Shown one piece after another: positions 1 through 11,606 of a stretch of 64,000 nucleotides of DNA; position 1 is the stretch's first letter; each line of letters starts with the position of its first letter. The translations under genes were made by a program, and so were the position numbers. Source of the stretch: Streptococcus mitis (GTDB taxonomy: Bacteria; Bacillota; Bacilli; Lactobacillales; Streptococcaceae); contig NZ_CP067992.1 of NCBI RefSeq assembly GCF_016658865.1, positions 62,001 to 126,000 on the forward strand, written 5' to 3'. The notes beneath the pieces were generated by a model. That model searched no databases. It was not told the origin of the DNA and saw nothing but the letters and a program-made list of their open reading frames with translations.

Positions 1-3303
<3,303 letters not shown>

Positions 3304-3305
3304 AG

Positions 3306-3335
3306 AAAAAGCCCAAGCGTTTAGGCTCAGGCTTT
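3306..3335 (-). terminator. Rho-independent terminator of gntR
   Basis: The 11-bp arms are AAAGCCCAAGC (3308-3318) and GCTCAGGCTTT (3325-3335), with two G-T wobbles and a 6-nt loop. On the minus strand they are followed by a run of T. The hairpin lies immediately downstream of the gntR stop codon. Confidence 0.8.
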
Positions 3336-3339
3336 CTTC

Positions 3340-4056
3340 TTAGTGATCACGGTCACATGAAATGAATTTGATTTTGTAGTAATCCGCTCGTTTATATGTT
3401 TCGCTGAATGCGAGAACTTGACCAGTAGACTCTAGTTTAGTAGTCTTGGTTTGTAAAACGGTTGGGAATTGTTCATCGACTCCGAGGACCGAAGCCGCAT
3501 GTTCTGGAGTTGGAAATGCTATTTCATTGATTTCTTCAAAATGTTCATCATTCATGTGAATGTGGTAATCCAATTTGAAACGGTTATAGATAGAGCTATA
3601 ATATTCAAGATTTGGATAATTTGCGTTGATGTATTGTTCTGGAATGTAAGATGTATGGTAGATGTAAACAACACCACCTGTTTCGCGAACGCGTTCAATC
3701 TTGTAGTAGAACTGATCTCCGCGTAGTCCAAGTTTTTCTAAGTAGCTTAGTTTATTTCCACGCTCAATAGAAAGGACGGTAACTTTATCATCTTTAGTTT
3801 CAAAAACTTCTACATCTGAAAACTCTACGAGTTTATGTTTGCGTGCGCGTGAAACGAATGTACCCTTTCCTTGTTGGCGGACAATATAGCCATCCTTGGC
3901 AAGGTCGTTTAAGGCGCGGACAACTGTGATAGAACTTACATCATACATTGCAATCAATTCAGCCTCAGTGTAGAATTTATCTCCACTGGCAAATTGACCA
4001 GAAATGATTTTGTTCTTTAATTCATCTTTAATATATTGATACTTTGGAATTGCCAT
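3340..4056 (-). CDS. bgaR: GntR/HutC-family regulator (BgaR-like)
   Basis: A 238-residue transcription factor. The N-terminal winged helix (residues about 4-70; YQYIKDELKNKIISGQ, then DVSSITVVRALNDLAKDGY and RQQGKGTFV) is typical of GntR. The C-terminal UTRA ligand-binding domain is of the HutC type, which senses sugar phosphates. The start is ATG 4056-4054, preceded by AGGTGA; an upstream in-frame codon that would add 14 residues lacks a ribosome site. The gene is divergent from bgaC and lies downstream of nothing, with its own extended -10 promoter. By family and position it should control the bgaC-PTS operon, and the neighbouring strH is a possible second target. No operator is proven. Confidence 0.88.
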   Translation of the reverse strand: MAIPKYQYIKDELKNKIISGQFASGDKFYTEAELIAMYDVSSITVVRALNDLAKDGYIVRQQGKGTFVSRARKHKLVEFSDVEVFETKDDKVTVLSIERGNKLSYLEKLGLRGDQFYYKIERVRETGGVVYIYHTSYIPEQYINANYPNLEYYSSIYNRFKLDYHIHMNDEHFEEINEIAFPTPEHAASVLGVDEQFPTVLQTKTTKLESTGQVLAFSETYKRADYYKIKFISCDRDH

Positions 4057-4088
4057 ATTTTCACCTCGATTTTCCTTCTCCGTTAAAG

Positions 4089-4097
4089 ATTTTACCA
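4089..4097 (-). promoter_or_regulatory. Extended -10 promoter of gntR
   Basis: The minus strand reads TGG-TAAAAT, a TGn extended -10, about 35 bp upstream of the start codon. No recognisable -35 hexamer is present at 17 bp. Confidence 0.55.
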
Positions 4098-4295
4098 TAA
4101 AACTGGAAAGAATAGTAGCCTTTTGAATAAAAAAATTAGAATAATAGGCTATAAGGTTAATTTACATAGGAATAAATAGAAAAATTTACATTTTTATACA
4201 TGGTGCTAAAATGTTGTTATGACTATAGATTACAAGATTTTTATAAGTTTTTTGTGTAAAATTTAGTGAAAAATGAAAAAAATTGTGAAAACCTA

Positions 4296-4333
4296 TTGAC
4301 AAATGCAAGATATTGAGATATATTTACTATATC
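4296..4333 (+). promoter_or_regulatory. bgaC operon promoter with overlapping inverted repeat
   Basis: -35 TTGACA (4296-4301), 17-bp spacer, -10 TATATT (4319-4324). The inverted repeat GATATA-tttac-TATATC (4317-4333) covers the -10 and is a candidate operator for the divergently encoded GntR regulator. Between this promoter and the gntR promoter (4098-4295) the DNA is AT-rich and I see no further feature. Confidence 0.7.
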
Positions 4334-4338
4334 AACAA

Positions 4339-4353
4339 ATGAAAGCGTAAACT
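4339..4353 (+). promoter_or_regulatory. CcpA box (cre) of the bgaC operon
   Basis: ATGAAAGCGTAAACT matches the cre consensus WTGNAANCGNWNNCW at every fixed position. It starts 15 bp after the -10, exactly as at strH. Confidence 0.82.
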
Positions 4354-4375
4354 TTAGTTGTCAGAAGGTAAGAAC

Positions 4376-6163
4376 ATGACACGATTTGAGATACGAGATG
4401 ATTTTTATCTCGATGGAAAATCATTTAAGATTTTATCTGGCGCCATTCATTATTTTAGGGTTCCTCCAGAAGATTGGTATCATTCGCTCTATAACTTGAA
4501 GGCTCTTGGTTTTAATACAGTAGAGACTTATGTGGCCTGGAATTTACACGAGCCTCGTGAGGGTGAGTTTCACTTTGAAGGAGCTCTGGATTTGAAGCGA
4601 TTTCTTGAGACAGCACAAGATTTGGGTCTCTACGCTATCGTTCGTCCCTCTCCCTTCATCTGTGCGGAGTGGGAATTCGGTGGCTTACCAGCTTGGCTCT
4701 TGACCAAGGATATGAGAATTCGTTCATCAGATCCTGCTTATATCGAAGCTGTCGGTCGCTATTATGACCAGCTCTTGTCACGGTTGGTGCCACATTTGTT
4801 GGACAATGGTGGCAATATCCTCATGATGCAAGTTGAAAATGAGTATGGTTCTTACGGAGAAGATAAGGCTTATCTGAGAGCCATTCGACAGCTGATGGAA
4901 GAGCGTGGTGTAACCTGTCCCCTCTTTACGTCAGATGGTCCATGGAGAGCTACTCTGAAAGCTGGAACATTAATCGAAGATGACCTCTTTGTAACAGGGA
5001 ACTTTGGTTCTAAGGCACCTTACAACTTTTCACAGATGCAGGAATTCTTTGATGAGCATGGCAAGAAATGGCCGCTCATGTGTATGGAGTTCTGGGATGG
5101 TTGGTTCAATCGTTGGAAAGAACCGATTATCACACGGGATCCAAAAGAGTTGGCAGATGCAGTTCGAGAGGTTTTGGAACAAGGCTCCATAAATCTTTAC
5201 ATGTTCCATGGTGGTACAAACTTTGGTTTCATGAATGGTTGCTCGGCTCGAGGAACTTTGGACCTACCACAAGTTACATCTTATGATTACGATGCCCTTC
5301 TGGATGAAGAAGGAAATCCAACTGCCAAATATCTGGCAGTCAAGAAGATGATGGCAACACATTTTCCAGAGTATCCGCAGCTGGAACCACTCTACAAAGA
5401 GAGTATGGAGTTGGATGCTATTCCACTAGTTGAAAAAGTTTCCTTGTTTGAAACCCTGGATAGCTTGTCAAATCCAGTAGAAAGCCTCTATCCTAAAAAG
5501 ATGGAGGAGTTGGGACAAAGCTATGGCTATCTACTCTATCGAACAGAAACAAACTGGGATGCAGAAGAAGAAAGACTTCGTATCATTGATGGTCGAGATA
5601 GGGCTCAGCTTTATGTCGATGGTCAGTGGGTTGAAACCCAATATCAGACAGAGATTGGGGACGATATTTTTTATCAAGGCAAAAAGAAAGCGCTATCTAG
5701 GCTAGATATCTTGGTAGAAAATATGGGGCGTGTCAACTATGGACATAAGTTCTTAGCAGATACGCAACGTAAGGGAATTCGGACAGGGGTTTGTAAGGAT
5801 TTGCACTTCTTACTAAACTGGAAACACTATCCACTCCCACTAGATAATCCTGAGAAAATTGATTTTTCAAAAGGATGGACAGAAGGACAACCAGCATTTT
5901 ACGCTTATGACTTTACAGTCCAAGAGCCAAAGGATACTTACCTAGACTTATCTGAGTTTGGTAAGGGAGTTGCCTTTGTCAATGGGCAGAATCTAGGACG
6001 TTTTTGGAACGTCGGCCCGACCCTCTCGCTTTATATCCCTCATAGCTATCTCAAGGAAGGTGATAACCGCATCATCATCTTTGAAACAGAAGGTGAATAT
6101 AAAGAAGAGATTTATTTAACTCGTAAACCTACACTAAAACATATAAAGGGGGAAAACTTATGA
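4376..6163 (+). CDS. bgaC: BgaC, GH35 beta-galactosidase
   Basis: A 595-residue GH35 enzyme. In pneumococcus BgaC releases Gal linked beta-1,3 to GlcNAc and lacks a signal peptide, as here. The ATG at 4376 follows AGAAGG by 7 bp; an in-frame TTG at 4358 has no ribosome site and is rejected. The catalytic acid/base is Glu156 in QVENEYGSYG and the nucleophile is Glu238 in MCMEFWDGWF. The C-terminal half carries two beta-sandwich domains, with the galactose-binding-like GQNLGRFWNVGPT near residue 545. The stop overlaps the next start (ATGA at 6160-6163), so PTS IIB is translationally coupled. The operon is under the promoter and cre described just upstream. Confidence 0.96.
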   Translation: MTRFEIRDDFYLDGKSFKILSGAIHYFRVPPEDWYHSLYNLKALGFNTVETYVAWNLHEPREGEFHFEGALDLKRFLETAQDLGLYAIVRPSPFICAEWEFGGLPAWLLTKDMRIRSSDPAYIEAVGRYYDQLLSRLVPHLLDNGGNILMMQVENEYGSYGEDKAYLRAIRQLMEERGVTCPLFTSDGPWRATLKAGTLIEDDLFVTGNFGSKAPYNFSQMQEFFDEHGKKWPLMCMEFWDGWFNRWKEPIITRDPKELADAVREVLEQGSINLYMFHGGTNFGFMNGCSARGTLDLPQVTSYDYDALLDEEGNPTAKYLAVKKMMATHFPEYPQLEPLYKESMELDAIPLVEKVSLFETLDSLSNPVESLYPKKMEELGQSYGYLLYRTETNWDAEEERLRIIDGRDRAQLYVDGQWVETQYQTEIGDDIFYQGKKKALSRLDILVENMGRVNYGHKFLADTQRKGIRTGVCKDLHFLLNWKHYPLPLDNPEKIDFSKGWTEGQPAFYAYDFTVQEPKDTYLDLSEFGKGVAFVNGQNLGRFWNVGPTLSLYIPHSYLKEGDNRIIIFETEGEYKEEIYLTRKPTLKHIKGENL

Positions 6164-6636
6164 CAATTGTAGGATGCCGTATCGATGGACGTTTGATCCA
6201 CGGACAAGTAGCCAATCTTTGGGCTGGAAAACTAAATGTTTCACGTATTATGGTTGTGGACGACGAAGTTGTCAACAATGACGTTGAAAAAAGTGGTTTG
6301 AAACTTGCGACACCACCAGGTGTAAAATTGAGTATTTTGCCAATTGAAAAAGCGGCAGCCAATATTCTTGCTGGTAAATACGATAGCCAACGTCTCTTTA
6401 TCGTGGCTCGTAAACCAGACCGCTTCCTTGGTTTGGTAGAAGCAGGTGTACCACTTGAAACCCTTAATGTTGGGAATATGTCTCAAACACCAGAAACTCG
6501 TGCCATCACACGTTCTATCAACGTAGTGGACAAGGATGTGGAAGACTTCCACAAATTGGCAGAAAAAGGTGTTAAACTTACTGCTCAAATGGTTCCAAAT
6601 GATCCAATTTCAGATTTTTTGAGCTTATTAAAATAG
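6160..6636 (+). CDS. PTS mannose-family IIB component
   Basis: A 158-residue cytoplasmic phosphocarrier. It takes phosphate from IIA and passes it to the sugar during transport. The motif GCRIDGRLIHGQV near the N-terminus holds the phosphorylated His14. Length and sequence fit the ManX-IIB/AgaV group (PTS_IIB, sorbose subfamily). The start overlaps the bgaC stop by four bases and follows AAGGGGG. Context (BgaC, AgaS, GalM) suggests the substrate is a galactose- or amino-sugar-containing product of BgaC. The exact sugar cannot be read from sequence. Confidence 0.93.
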   Translation: MTIVGCRIDGRLIHGQVANLWAGKLNVSRIMVVDDEVVNNDVEKSGLKLATPPGVKLSILPIEKAAANILAGKYDSQRLFIVARKPDRFLGLVEAGVPLETLNVGNMSQTPETRAITRSINVVDKDVEDFHKLAEKGVKLTAQMVPNDPISDFLSLLK

Positions 6637-6662
6637 GAAAAAATTTTTAGGAGGTCATTGTT

Positions 6663-7568
6663 ATGATACAATGGTGGCAAATTTTACTTCTCACTTTGTA
6701 CTCAGCTTATCAAATCTGTGATGAGTTGACGATCGTTTCATCTGCAGGTTCCCCTGTATTTGCTGGTTTCATTACTGGTTTAATTATGGGAGATGTGACT
6801 ACTGGTCTGCTTATCGGTGGTAACTTGCAACTGTTCGTTCTTGGGGTTGGTACCTTCGGTGGTGCTTCTCGTATTGACGCAACTTCTGGTGCGGTTCTTG
6901 CGACAGCCTTCTCTGTTTCACAAGGAATTGATACAGCACTTGCGATTACAACAATCGCTGTGCCAGTAGCAGCTCTCTTGACATACTTCGACGTTCTTGG
7001 ACGTATGACTACTACCTTCTTTGCTCACCGTGTGGATGCGGCAATCGAACGCTTTGATTACAAAGGTATTGAACGCAACTACTTGCTTGGTGCGATTCCT
7101 TGGGCTCTATCTCGTGCCCTTCCAGTCTTCTTCGCGCTTGCATTTGGTGGTGAATTTGTACAACACGTAGTAGACTTCGTTACAAAATACCAATGGGTTG
7201 CAGATGGTTTAACACTCGCAGGACGTATGCTTCCAGGTCTTGGATTTGCTATCTTGCTTCGTTACCTTCCGGTTAAACGCAACCTTCACTACCTTGCAAT
7301 GGGATTTGGTTTGACAGCTATGTTGACTGTTCTTTACTCATATGTAACAGGTCTTGGTGGCGCTGTTGCTGGTATTGTAGGTACTCTACCGAAAGATGTT
7401 GCTGAAAAAATTGGTTTCGTGAACAACTTCAAAGGTTTGTCTATGATTGGTATTTCTATCGTAGGTATCTTCCTTGCAGTGCTTCACTTCAAAAATAGCC
7501 AAAAAGTAGCTGTAGCAGCACCTTCTACACCATCAGAAAGTGGGGAAATCGAAGATGACGAATTCTAA
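6663..7568 (+). CDS. PTS mannose-family IIC component
   Basis: A 301-residue integral membrane protein of the EII-sorbose/mannose IIC family that forms the sugar channel with IID. Hydrophobic segments run through most of the chain. Family signatures are IVSSAGSPVFAGFITGLIMGD near residue 30 and NLQLFVLGVGTFGGASRIDA near residue 60. AGGAGG lies 8 bp before the ATG. The acidic C-terminal tail (GEIEDDEF) is encoded in DNA that also contains the IID start, so the two genes overlap by 14 bases. Confidence 0.93.
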   Translation: MIQWWQILLLTLYSAYQICDELTIVSSAGSPVFAGFITGLIMGDVTTGLLIGGNLQLFVLGVGTFGGASRIDATSGAVLATAFSVSQGIDTALAITTIAVPVAALLTYFDVLGRMTTTFFAHRVDAAIERFDYKGIERNYLLGAIPWALSRALPVFFALAFGGEFVQHVVDFVTKYQWVADGLTLAGRMLPGLGFAILLRYLPVKRNLHYLAMGFGLTAMLTVLYSYVTGLGGAVAGIVGTLPKDVAEKIGFVNNFKGLSMIGISIVGIFLAVLHFKNSQKVAVAAPSTPSESGEIEDDEF

Positions 7569-8379
7569 TTACAAACTTACAAAAGAAGATTTTAATCAAA
7601 TCAACAAACGTAGCTTGTTTACTTTTCAATTGGGTTGGAACTACGAACGTATGCAAGCTTCTGGTTACCTGTACATGATCTTGCCACAATTACGTAAAAT
7701 GTATGGTGATGGAACCCCTGAATTGAAAGAAATGATGAAAGTTCATACTCAATTCTTCAATACTTCACCATTCTTCCACACCATTATCGCTGGTTTTGAC
7801 CTTGCCATGGAAGAAAAAGATGGTGTAGGTTCAAAAGATGCCGTTAACGGTATCAAGACAGGTTTGATGGGACCATTCGCTCCTCTTGGAGATACTATCT
7901 TTGGTTCACTTGTACCTGCTATCATGGGTTCTATCGCAGCAACTATGGCTATCGCTGGACAACCTTGGGGTATCTTCCTTTGGATTGCAGTTGCAGTAGC
8001 GTATGACATCTTCCGTTGGAAACAGTTGGAATTTGCCTACAAAGAAGGGGTTAACCTTATCAACAATATGCAAAGTACCTTGACAGCTTTGATTGACGCT
8101 GCATCTGTACTTGGTGTCTTCATGATGGGTGCTCTTGTAGCAACAATGATCAACTTTGAAATTTCTTACAAGTTGCCAATCGGTGAAAAGATGATTGATT
8201 TCCAAGACATCTTGAACCAAATCTTCCCACGTTTGCTTCCAGCAATCTTTACTGCCTTTATCTTCTGGTTGCTTGGTAAGAAAGGTATGACCTCTACTAA
8301 AGCTATCGGTATCATTATCGCTCTTGCAGTAGGTCTTTCTGCCCTTGGTCACTTTGCATTTGGAATGGGACCTAAATAA
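7555..8379 (+). CDS. PTS mannose-family IID component
   Basis: A 274-residue IID membrane protein, partner of IIC. The N-terminus (LTKEDFNQINKRSLF, then QLGWNYERMQASGYLY) and the segment KTGLMGPFAPLGDTIFG near residue 100 are hallmark IID motifs. Hydrophobic helices lie in the C-terminal half. I chose ATG 7555 (MTNSNYK); the upstream in-frame GTG at 7540 is inside the IIC tail without a better ribosome site. Translation is probably coupled to IIC. Confidence 0.93.
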   Translation: MTNSNYKLTKEDFNQINKRSLFTFQLGWNYERMQASGYLYMILPQLRKMYGDGTPELKEMMKVHTQFFNTSPFFHTIIAGFDLAMEEKDGVGSKDAVNGIKTGLMGPFAPLGDTIFGSLVPAIMGSIAATMAIAGQPWGIFLWIAVAVAYDIFRWKQLEFAYKEGVNLINNMQSTLTALIDAASVLGVFMMGALVATMINFEISYKLPIGEKMIDFQDILNQIFPRLLPAIFTAFIFWLLGKKGMTSTKAIGIIIALAVGLSALGHFAFGMGPK

Positions 8380-8384
8380 GTTTT

Positions 8385-8789
8385 ATGGTAAAATCATTAA
8401 TTTTGGTCAGCCATGGTCGCTTCTGTGAGGAGCTTAAAGGCAGCACAGAAATGATTATGGGCCCACAAGATAACATTCATGCAGTGGCTCTTCTTCCAGA
8501 AGATGGCCCAGAAGAATTTACTGCAAAATTTGAAGCAGCTATTGAAGGATTGGATGATTTCCTAGTCTTTGCGGATCTTCTCGGTGGAACACCATGTAAC
8601 GTGGTAAGCCGTTTGATCATGGAAGGTCGTGATATTGACCTTTACGCAGGGATGAATCTTCCAATGGTGATTGAATTTATCAATGCGAGCCTTACAGGCG
8701 CAGATGCGGACTATAAGAGCCGTGCTGCAGAAAGTATTGTGAAAGTCAATGACCTGTTAGCTGGCTTCGATGATGACGAAGATGAATAA
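8385..8789 (+). CDS. PTS mannose-family IIA component
   Basis: A 134-residue cytoplasmic IIA (EIIA-Man/PTS_fructose_IIA fold). His10 in LILVSHGRF accepts phosphate from HPr. The segment FADLLGGTPCNVVSR near residue 62 is the conserved family loop. It starts five bases after the IID stop and is the last PTS gene. The stop codon lies inside the first copy of a 25-bp direct repeat, so the gene end borders a repeat-derived element. Confidence 0.93.
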   Translation: MVKSLILVSHGRFCEELKGSTEMIMGPQDNIHAVALLPEDGPEEFTAKFEAAIEGLDDFLVFADLLGGTPCNVVSRLIMEGRDIDLYAGMNLPMVIEFINASLTGADADYKSRAAESIVKVNDLLAGFDDDEDE

Positions 8790-8920
8790 GATGTGACAAC
8801 GTGAAAATCACAGGGAAAATAGGCGATAAGAGGATGGAGCGATGCTCCGACGATAATCGGTCTTTTTCCCAAAGATTTTAGTTGGAACTCGATTCAATAA
8901 GATGTGACAACGTGAAAATC
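8785..8920. repeat. 25-bp direct repeat bracketing a structured 86-bp spacer
   Basis: A perfect 25-bp repeat lies at 8785-8809 and 8896-8920 (period 111 bp); it begins aataagatgtgacaac and ends gtgaaaatc. Between the copies is an imperfect long hairpin from GGGAAAA (about 8813) to TTTTCCC (about 8871) with an internal GGAGC-gat-GCTCC. The 3' arm ends in a T run, so it may also end the PTS transcript. The layout suggests a small mobile or terminator-like repeat. I cannot assign it to RUP or SPRITE from memory. Confidence 0.65.
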
Positions 8921-8946
8921 GTTAGAGCATTTTATATAGAATATAC

Positions 8947-8975
8947 ATGGGAATGGGGCTTACTCCCATTCCCAT
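8947..8975 (+). other. Strong hairpin in the agaS leader
   Basis: Perfect 11-bp stem ATGGGAATGGG / CCCATTCCCAT with a 7-nt loop, 25 bp before the agaS ATG. No T tract follows, so it is more likely an RNA stabiliser or processing site than a terminator. It would separate agaS expression from the PTS genes. Confidence 0.6.
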
Positions 8976-9000
8976 ATTTAAATAGAAAAAGAGGAACTCA

Positions 9001-10167
9001 ATGCTACATTATACAAAAGAAGATTTGCTCGAATTGGGTGCAGAAATCACTACACGTGAAATCTACCAACAGCCTGATGTATGGAAAGAAGCTTTTGAAT
9101 CTTATCAAGCAAAACGTGAAGAAATTGCAGCCTTCCTACAAGGGATTGCTGATAAACATGACTATATCAAGGTTATCTTGACAGGTGCTGGGACTTCTGC
9201 TTATGTGGGAGATACCTTGGTACCATACTTTAAGGAAGCCTATGATGAACGCAAATGGAATTTCAATGCTATTGCGACAACAGATATCGTTGCCAATCCA
9301 GAAACTTATTTGAAAAAAGATGTGGCAACTGTCCTTGTGTCTTTTGCTCGTAGTGGGAACTCGCCTGAAAGTGTGGCGACTGTTGATTTGGCAAAAGCCT
9401 TGGTGGATGAGCTTTATCAAGTGACGATTACTTGTGCAGCGGACGGTAAATTAGCTCTTCAAGCTCATGGAGATGACCGCAATCTCTTGCTCTTGCAGCC
9501 AGCTGCTTCCAACGATGCTGGATTTGCCATGACTTCTAGCTTTACGTCTATGATGTTGACAGCTCTCTTGGTCTTTGATCCTACAGAATTTGCTGTGAAA
9601 TCTGAACGTTTTGAAGTTGTTTCTAGTCTTGCCCGTAAAGTTCTAGACAATGCAGAAGATGTCAAAGAGCTTGTTGACCTAGACTTTAACCGAGTCATCT
9701 ATCTAGGCGCCGGTCCTTTCTTTGGACTTGCTCATGAAGCTCAGCTCAAGATTTTGGAACTAACAGCTGGTCAAGTGGCGACCATGTATGAAAGCCCAGT
9801 CGGCTTCCGTCACGGTCCAAAATCTCTTATTAACGAAGATACAGTTGTCTTGGTCTTTGGTACAACGAAAGACTACACTCGCAAGTACGACTTGGACTTG
9901 GTTCGTGAAGTTGCTGGTGATCACATTGCTCGTCGTGTCGTGCTTTTGAGTGATCAAGCCTTTGGTCTTGAAAATGTCAAAGAAGTGGCCCTTGGTTGTG
10001 GCGGTGTCTTGAATGATATTTACCGTGTCTTCCCTTACATCGTTTATGCCCAACTCTTTGCCCTATTGACTTCACTCAAGGTAGAAAATAAACCAGACAC
10101 ACCATCACCTACTGGTACAGTAAACCGTGTGGTACAAGGTGTTATCATCCACGAATACCAAAAGTAA
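9001..10167 (+). CDS. agaS: AgaS, SIS-domain sugar-phosphate isomerase/deaminase
   Basis: A 388-residue protein with two SIS domains. The first begins at VILTGAGTSAYVGDTLVPYF (about residue 60) and the second at IYLGAGPFFGLAHEAQLK (about residue 232), followed by ESPVGFRHGPKSLI. AgaS proteins convert galactosamine-6-phosphate to tagatose-6-phosphate with release of ammonia, a step that follows PTS uptake of GalN/GalNAc. The ribosome site is GAGGAA, 6 bp before ATG. The location next to a mannose-family PTS supports intake of an amino sugar by this operon. The stop codon shares its last base with a BOX element. Confidence 0.92.
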   Translation: MLHYTKEDLLELGAEITTREIYQQPDVWKEAFESYQAKREEIAAFLQGIADKHDYIKVILTGAGTSAYVGDTLVPYFKEAYDERKWNFNAIATTDIVANPETYLKKDVATVLVSFARSGNSPESVATVDLAKALVDELYQVTITCAADGKLALQAHGDDRNLLLLQPAASNDAGFAMTSSFTSMMLTALLVFDPTEFAVKSERFEVVSSLARKVLDNAEDVKELVDLDFNRVIYLGAGPFFGLAHEAQLKILELTAGQVATMYESPVGFRHGPKSLINEDTVVLVFGTTKDYTRKYDLDLVREVAGDHIARRVVLLSDQAFGLENVKEVALGCGGVLNDIYRVFPYIVYAQLFALLTSLKVENKPDTPSPTGTVNRVVQGVIIHEYQK

Positions 10168-10271
10168 TACTCTTCGAAAATCAAATTCAAACCACGTCAG
10201 CTTCGCCTTGCCGTACTCAAGTACAGCCTGCGGCTAGCTTTCTAGTTTGCTCTTTGATTTTCATTGAGTAT
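10167..10271. repeat. BOX element (A-C type)
   Basis: A 105-bp element with the mitis-group BOX ends: it begins ATACTCTTCGAAAATC and ends GATTTTCATTGAGTAT, so the tips are inverted repeats (ATACTC/GAGTAT). The boxA core CAAACCACGTCAG and the boxC core CTGCGGCTAGCTTTCTAGTTTG are present and boxB is absent. It starts in the last base of the agaS stop codon. Confidence 0.93.
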
Positions 10272-10320
10272 AAGACAGTATTTATGAATTCTTGATAAGA
10301 GGATTTGTAAATTATCAGAT

Positions 10321-10360
10321 AAACCATAGATTGTCAGTAGGCTTTCTATGGTTTGTTTGC
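10321..10360 (+). terminator. Terminator between agaS and galM
   Basis: Perfect 10-bp stem AAACCATAGA / TCTATGGTTT (10321-10330, 10345-10354), followed by TGTTTGCTT. It should end transcripts from the PTS-agaS side, so galM may have its own promoter or depend on read-through. Confidence 0.75.
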
Positions 10361-10388
10361 TTGAGAGAAATAGTAAAAGGAGAACAGA

Positions 10389-11426
10389 ATGAAAGCATAC
10401 ACAGAGCGTGTATTTGGAAATGTTGAGGGACAAGATGTCTTAGCCTATCGTTTTGAGACGGACGGTGGTTACCAGCTTGAGGTCATGACTTATGGTGCGA
10501 CCATCTTGCGCTATGTCACACCTGACAAGGCTGGAAATTTTGCCAATGTTATCTTGGGTTTTGATGATTTTGATAGCTATGTAGGCAATAGCCCCAAACA
10601 TGGAGCTAGCGTAGGTCCTGTAGCAGGACGTATTGCAGGTGCGACTTTTGAGCTTAATGGTAAGACTTATGATCTTGAAGTCAACAATGCAAGCAATTGC
10701 AATCACAGTGGTTCAACAGGTTGGGATGCAAGTTTGTTTGAACTAATTGAAGTGAGCGACCATGGCTTGACCCTCTACACAGAACGTACAGATGGAACAG
10801 GAGGATTTCCTGGCAATCTCAAAATCTGGATCAGTTACCACTTGGAAGAAACTGGAGCCTATGAAATCAGCTATAAAGTAACAACCGATCAGGATACGCT
10901 GGTCAATCCAACCAACCACAGCTATTTCAACTTGTCTGGTGATTTCACACAGACAATTGACCGCCATGTCTTCCAACTAAACACAGAGGGAATTTATCCA
11001 ATTGCGCCCGATGGTGTTCCTGCCAAAACTCCAGATGCTAATCGTGATGTAGTGAAACACATTTATAATGGTGTCTTGTTGAAGGATATCTTTGCAGAAG
11101 AAGACGAACAAATCCAGCTAGTATCTGGTTTGGATCACCCATTTGCCCTTCCTGCAGGTCATGACAATGCTGGTTTCCTTTATGACCAAAATTCAGGTCG
11201 CTTCCTGCTTTTCAAGACAGAAGCTCCTTGCTTTGTAGTCTACACAGCAAACTTTGTGGATGAAAGTGTCATCATAGGAGGTCAGCCAATGGTACAGCAC
11301 AATGGGATTGCCCTTGAAGCGCAGGCTTTACCAGATGCCATTCACAGCGACCTCAAAGACCAAGTCGTTCTTAAAGCCGGTCAAACCTTTACAAGCAAGA
11401 CACGTTATGAGCTTGTTGTGAAGTAA
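10389..11426 (+). CDS. galM: GalM, aldose 1-epimerase
   Basis: A 345-residue mutarotase that interconverts alpha and beta anomers of galactose or glucose, supplying the alpha form for the Leloir pathway. The family motif VNPTNHSYFNLSG (about residue 178) carries a catalytic His, and the C-terminal GIALEAQALPDAIH carries the catalytic Glu. The gene starts after AAAGGAGAACAG with good spacing. It fits the neighbouring BgaC/PTS/AgaS genes as the step that handles free galactose released by BgaC. Confidence 0.94.
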   Translation: MKAYTERVFGNVEGQDVLAYRFETDGGYQLEVMTYGATILRYVTPDKAGNFANVILGFDDFDSYVGNSPKHGASVGPVAGRIAGATFELNGKTYDLEVNNASNCNHSGSTGWDASLFELIEVSDHGLTLYTERTDGTGGFPGNLKIWISYHLEETGAYEISYKVTTDQDTLVNPTNHSYFNLSGDFTQTIDRHVFQLNTEGIYPIAPDGVPAKTPDANRDVVKHIYNGVLLKDIFAEEDEQIQLVSGLDHPFALPAGHDNAGFLYDQNSGRFLLFKTEAPCFVVYTANFVDESVIIGGQPMVQHNGIALEAQALPDAIHSDLKDQVVLKAGQTFTSKTRYELVVK

Positions 11427-11606
11427 AAATTTAGAAATATGATAGGCATTCCAGCAGTTAGGTATCTAATTTTAGGGATGCCTTTTATTATTCCCTTATT
11501 TGTATATCTATCCCTAGAATCTTTTTTAAAATTGGTGTATAATGGGACAAGTTGTATATTTTACTATAAATTAACATACCAATTTAAAAATGTAAAAGAG
11601 GGGAAT

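Noticed and set aside
8882..9181. Plus-strand 99-codon frame overlapping the agaS start
   Set aside because: It overlaps agaS in another frame, begins inside the direct repeat and resembles no family.
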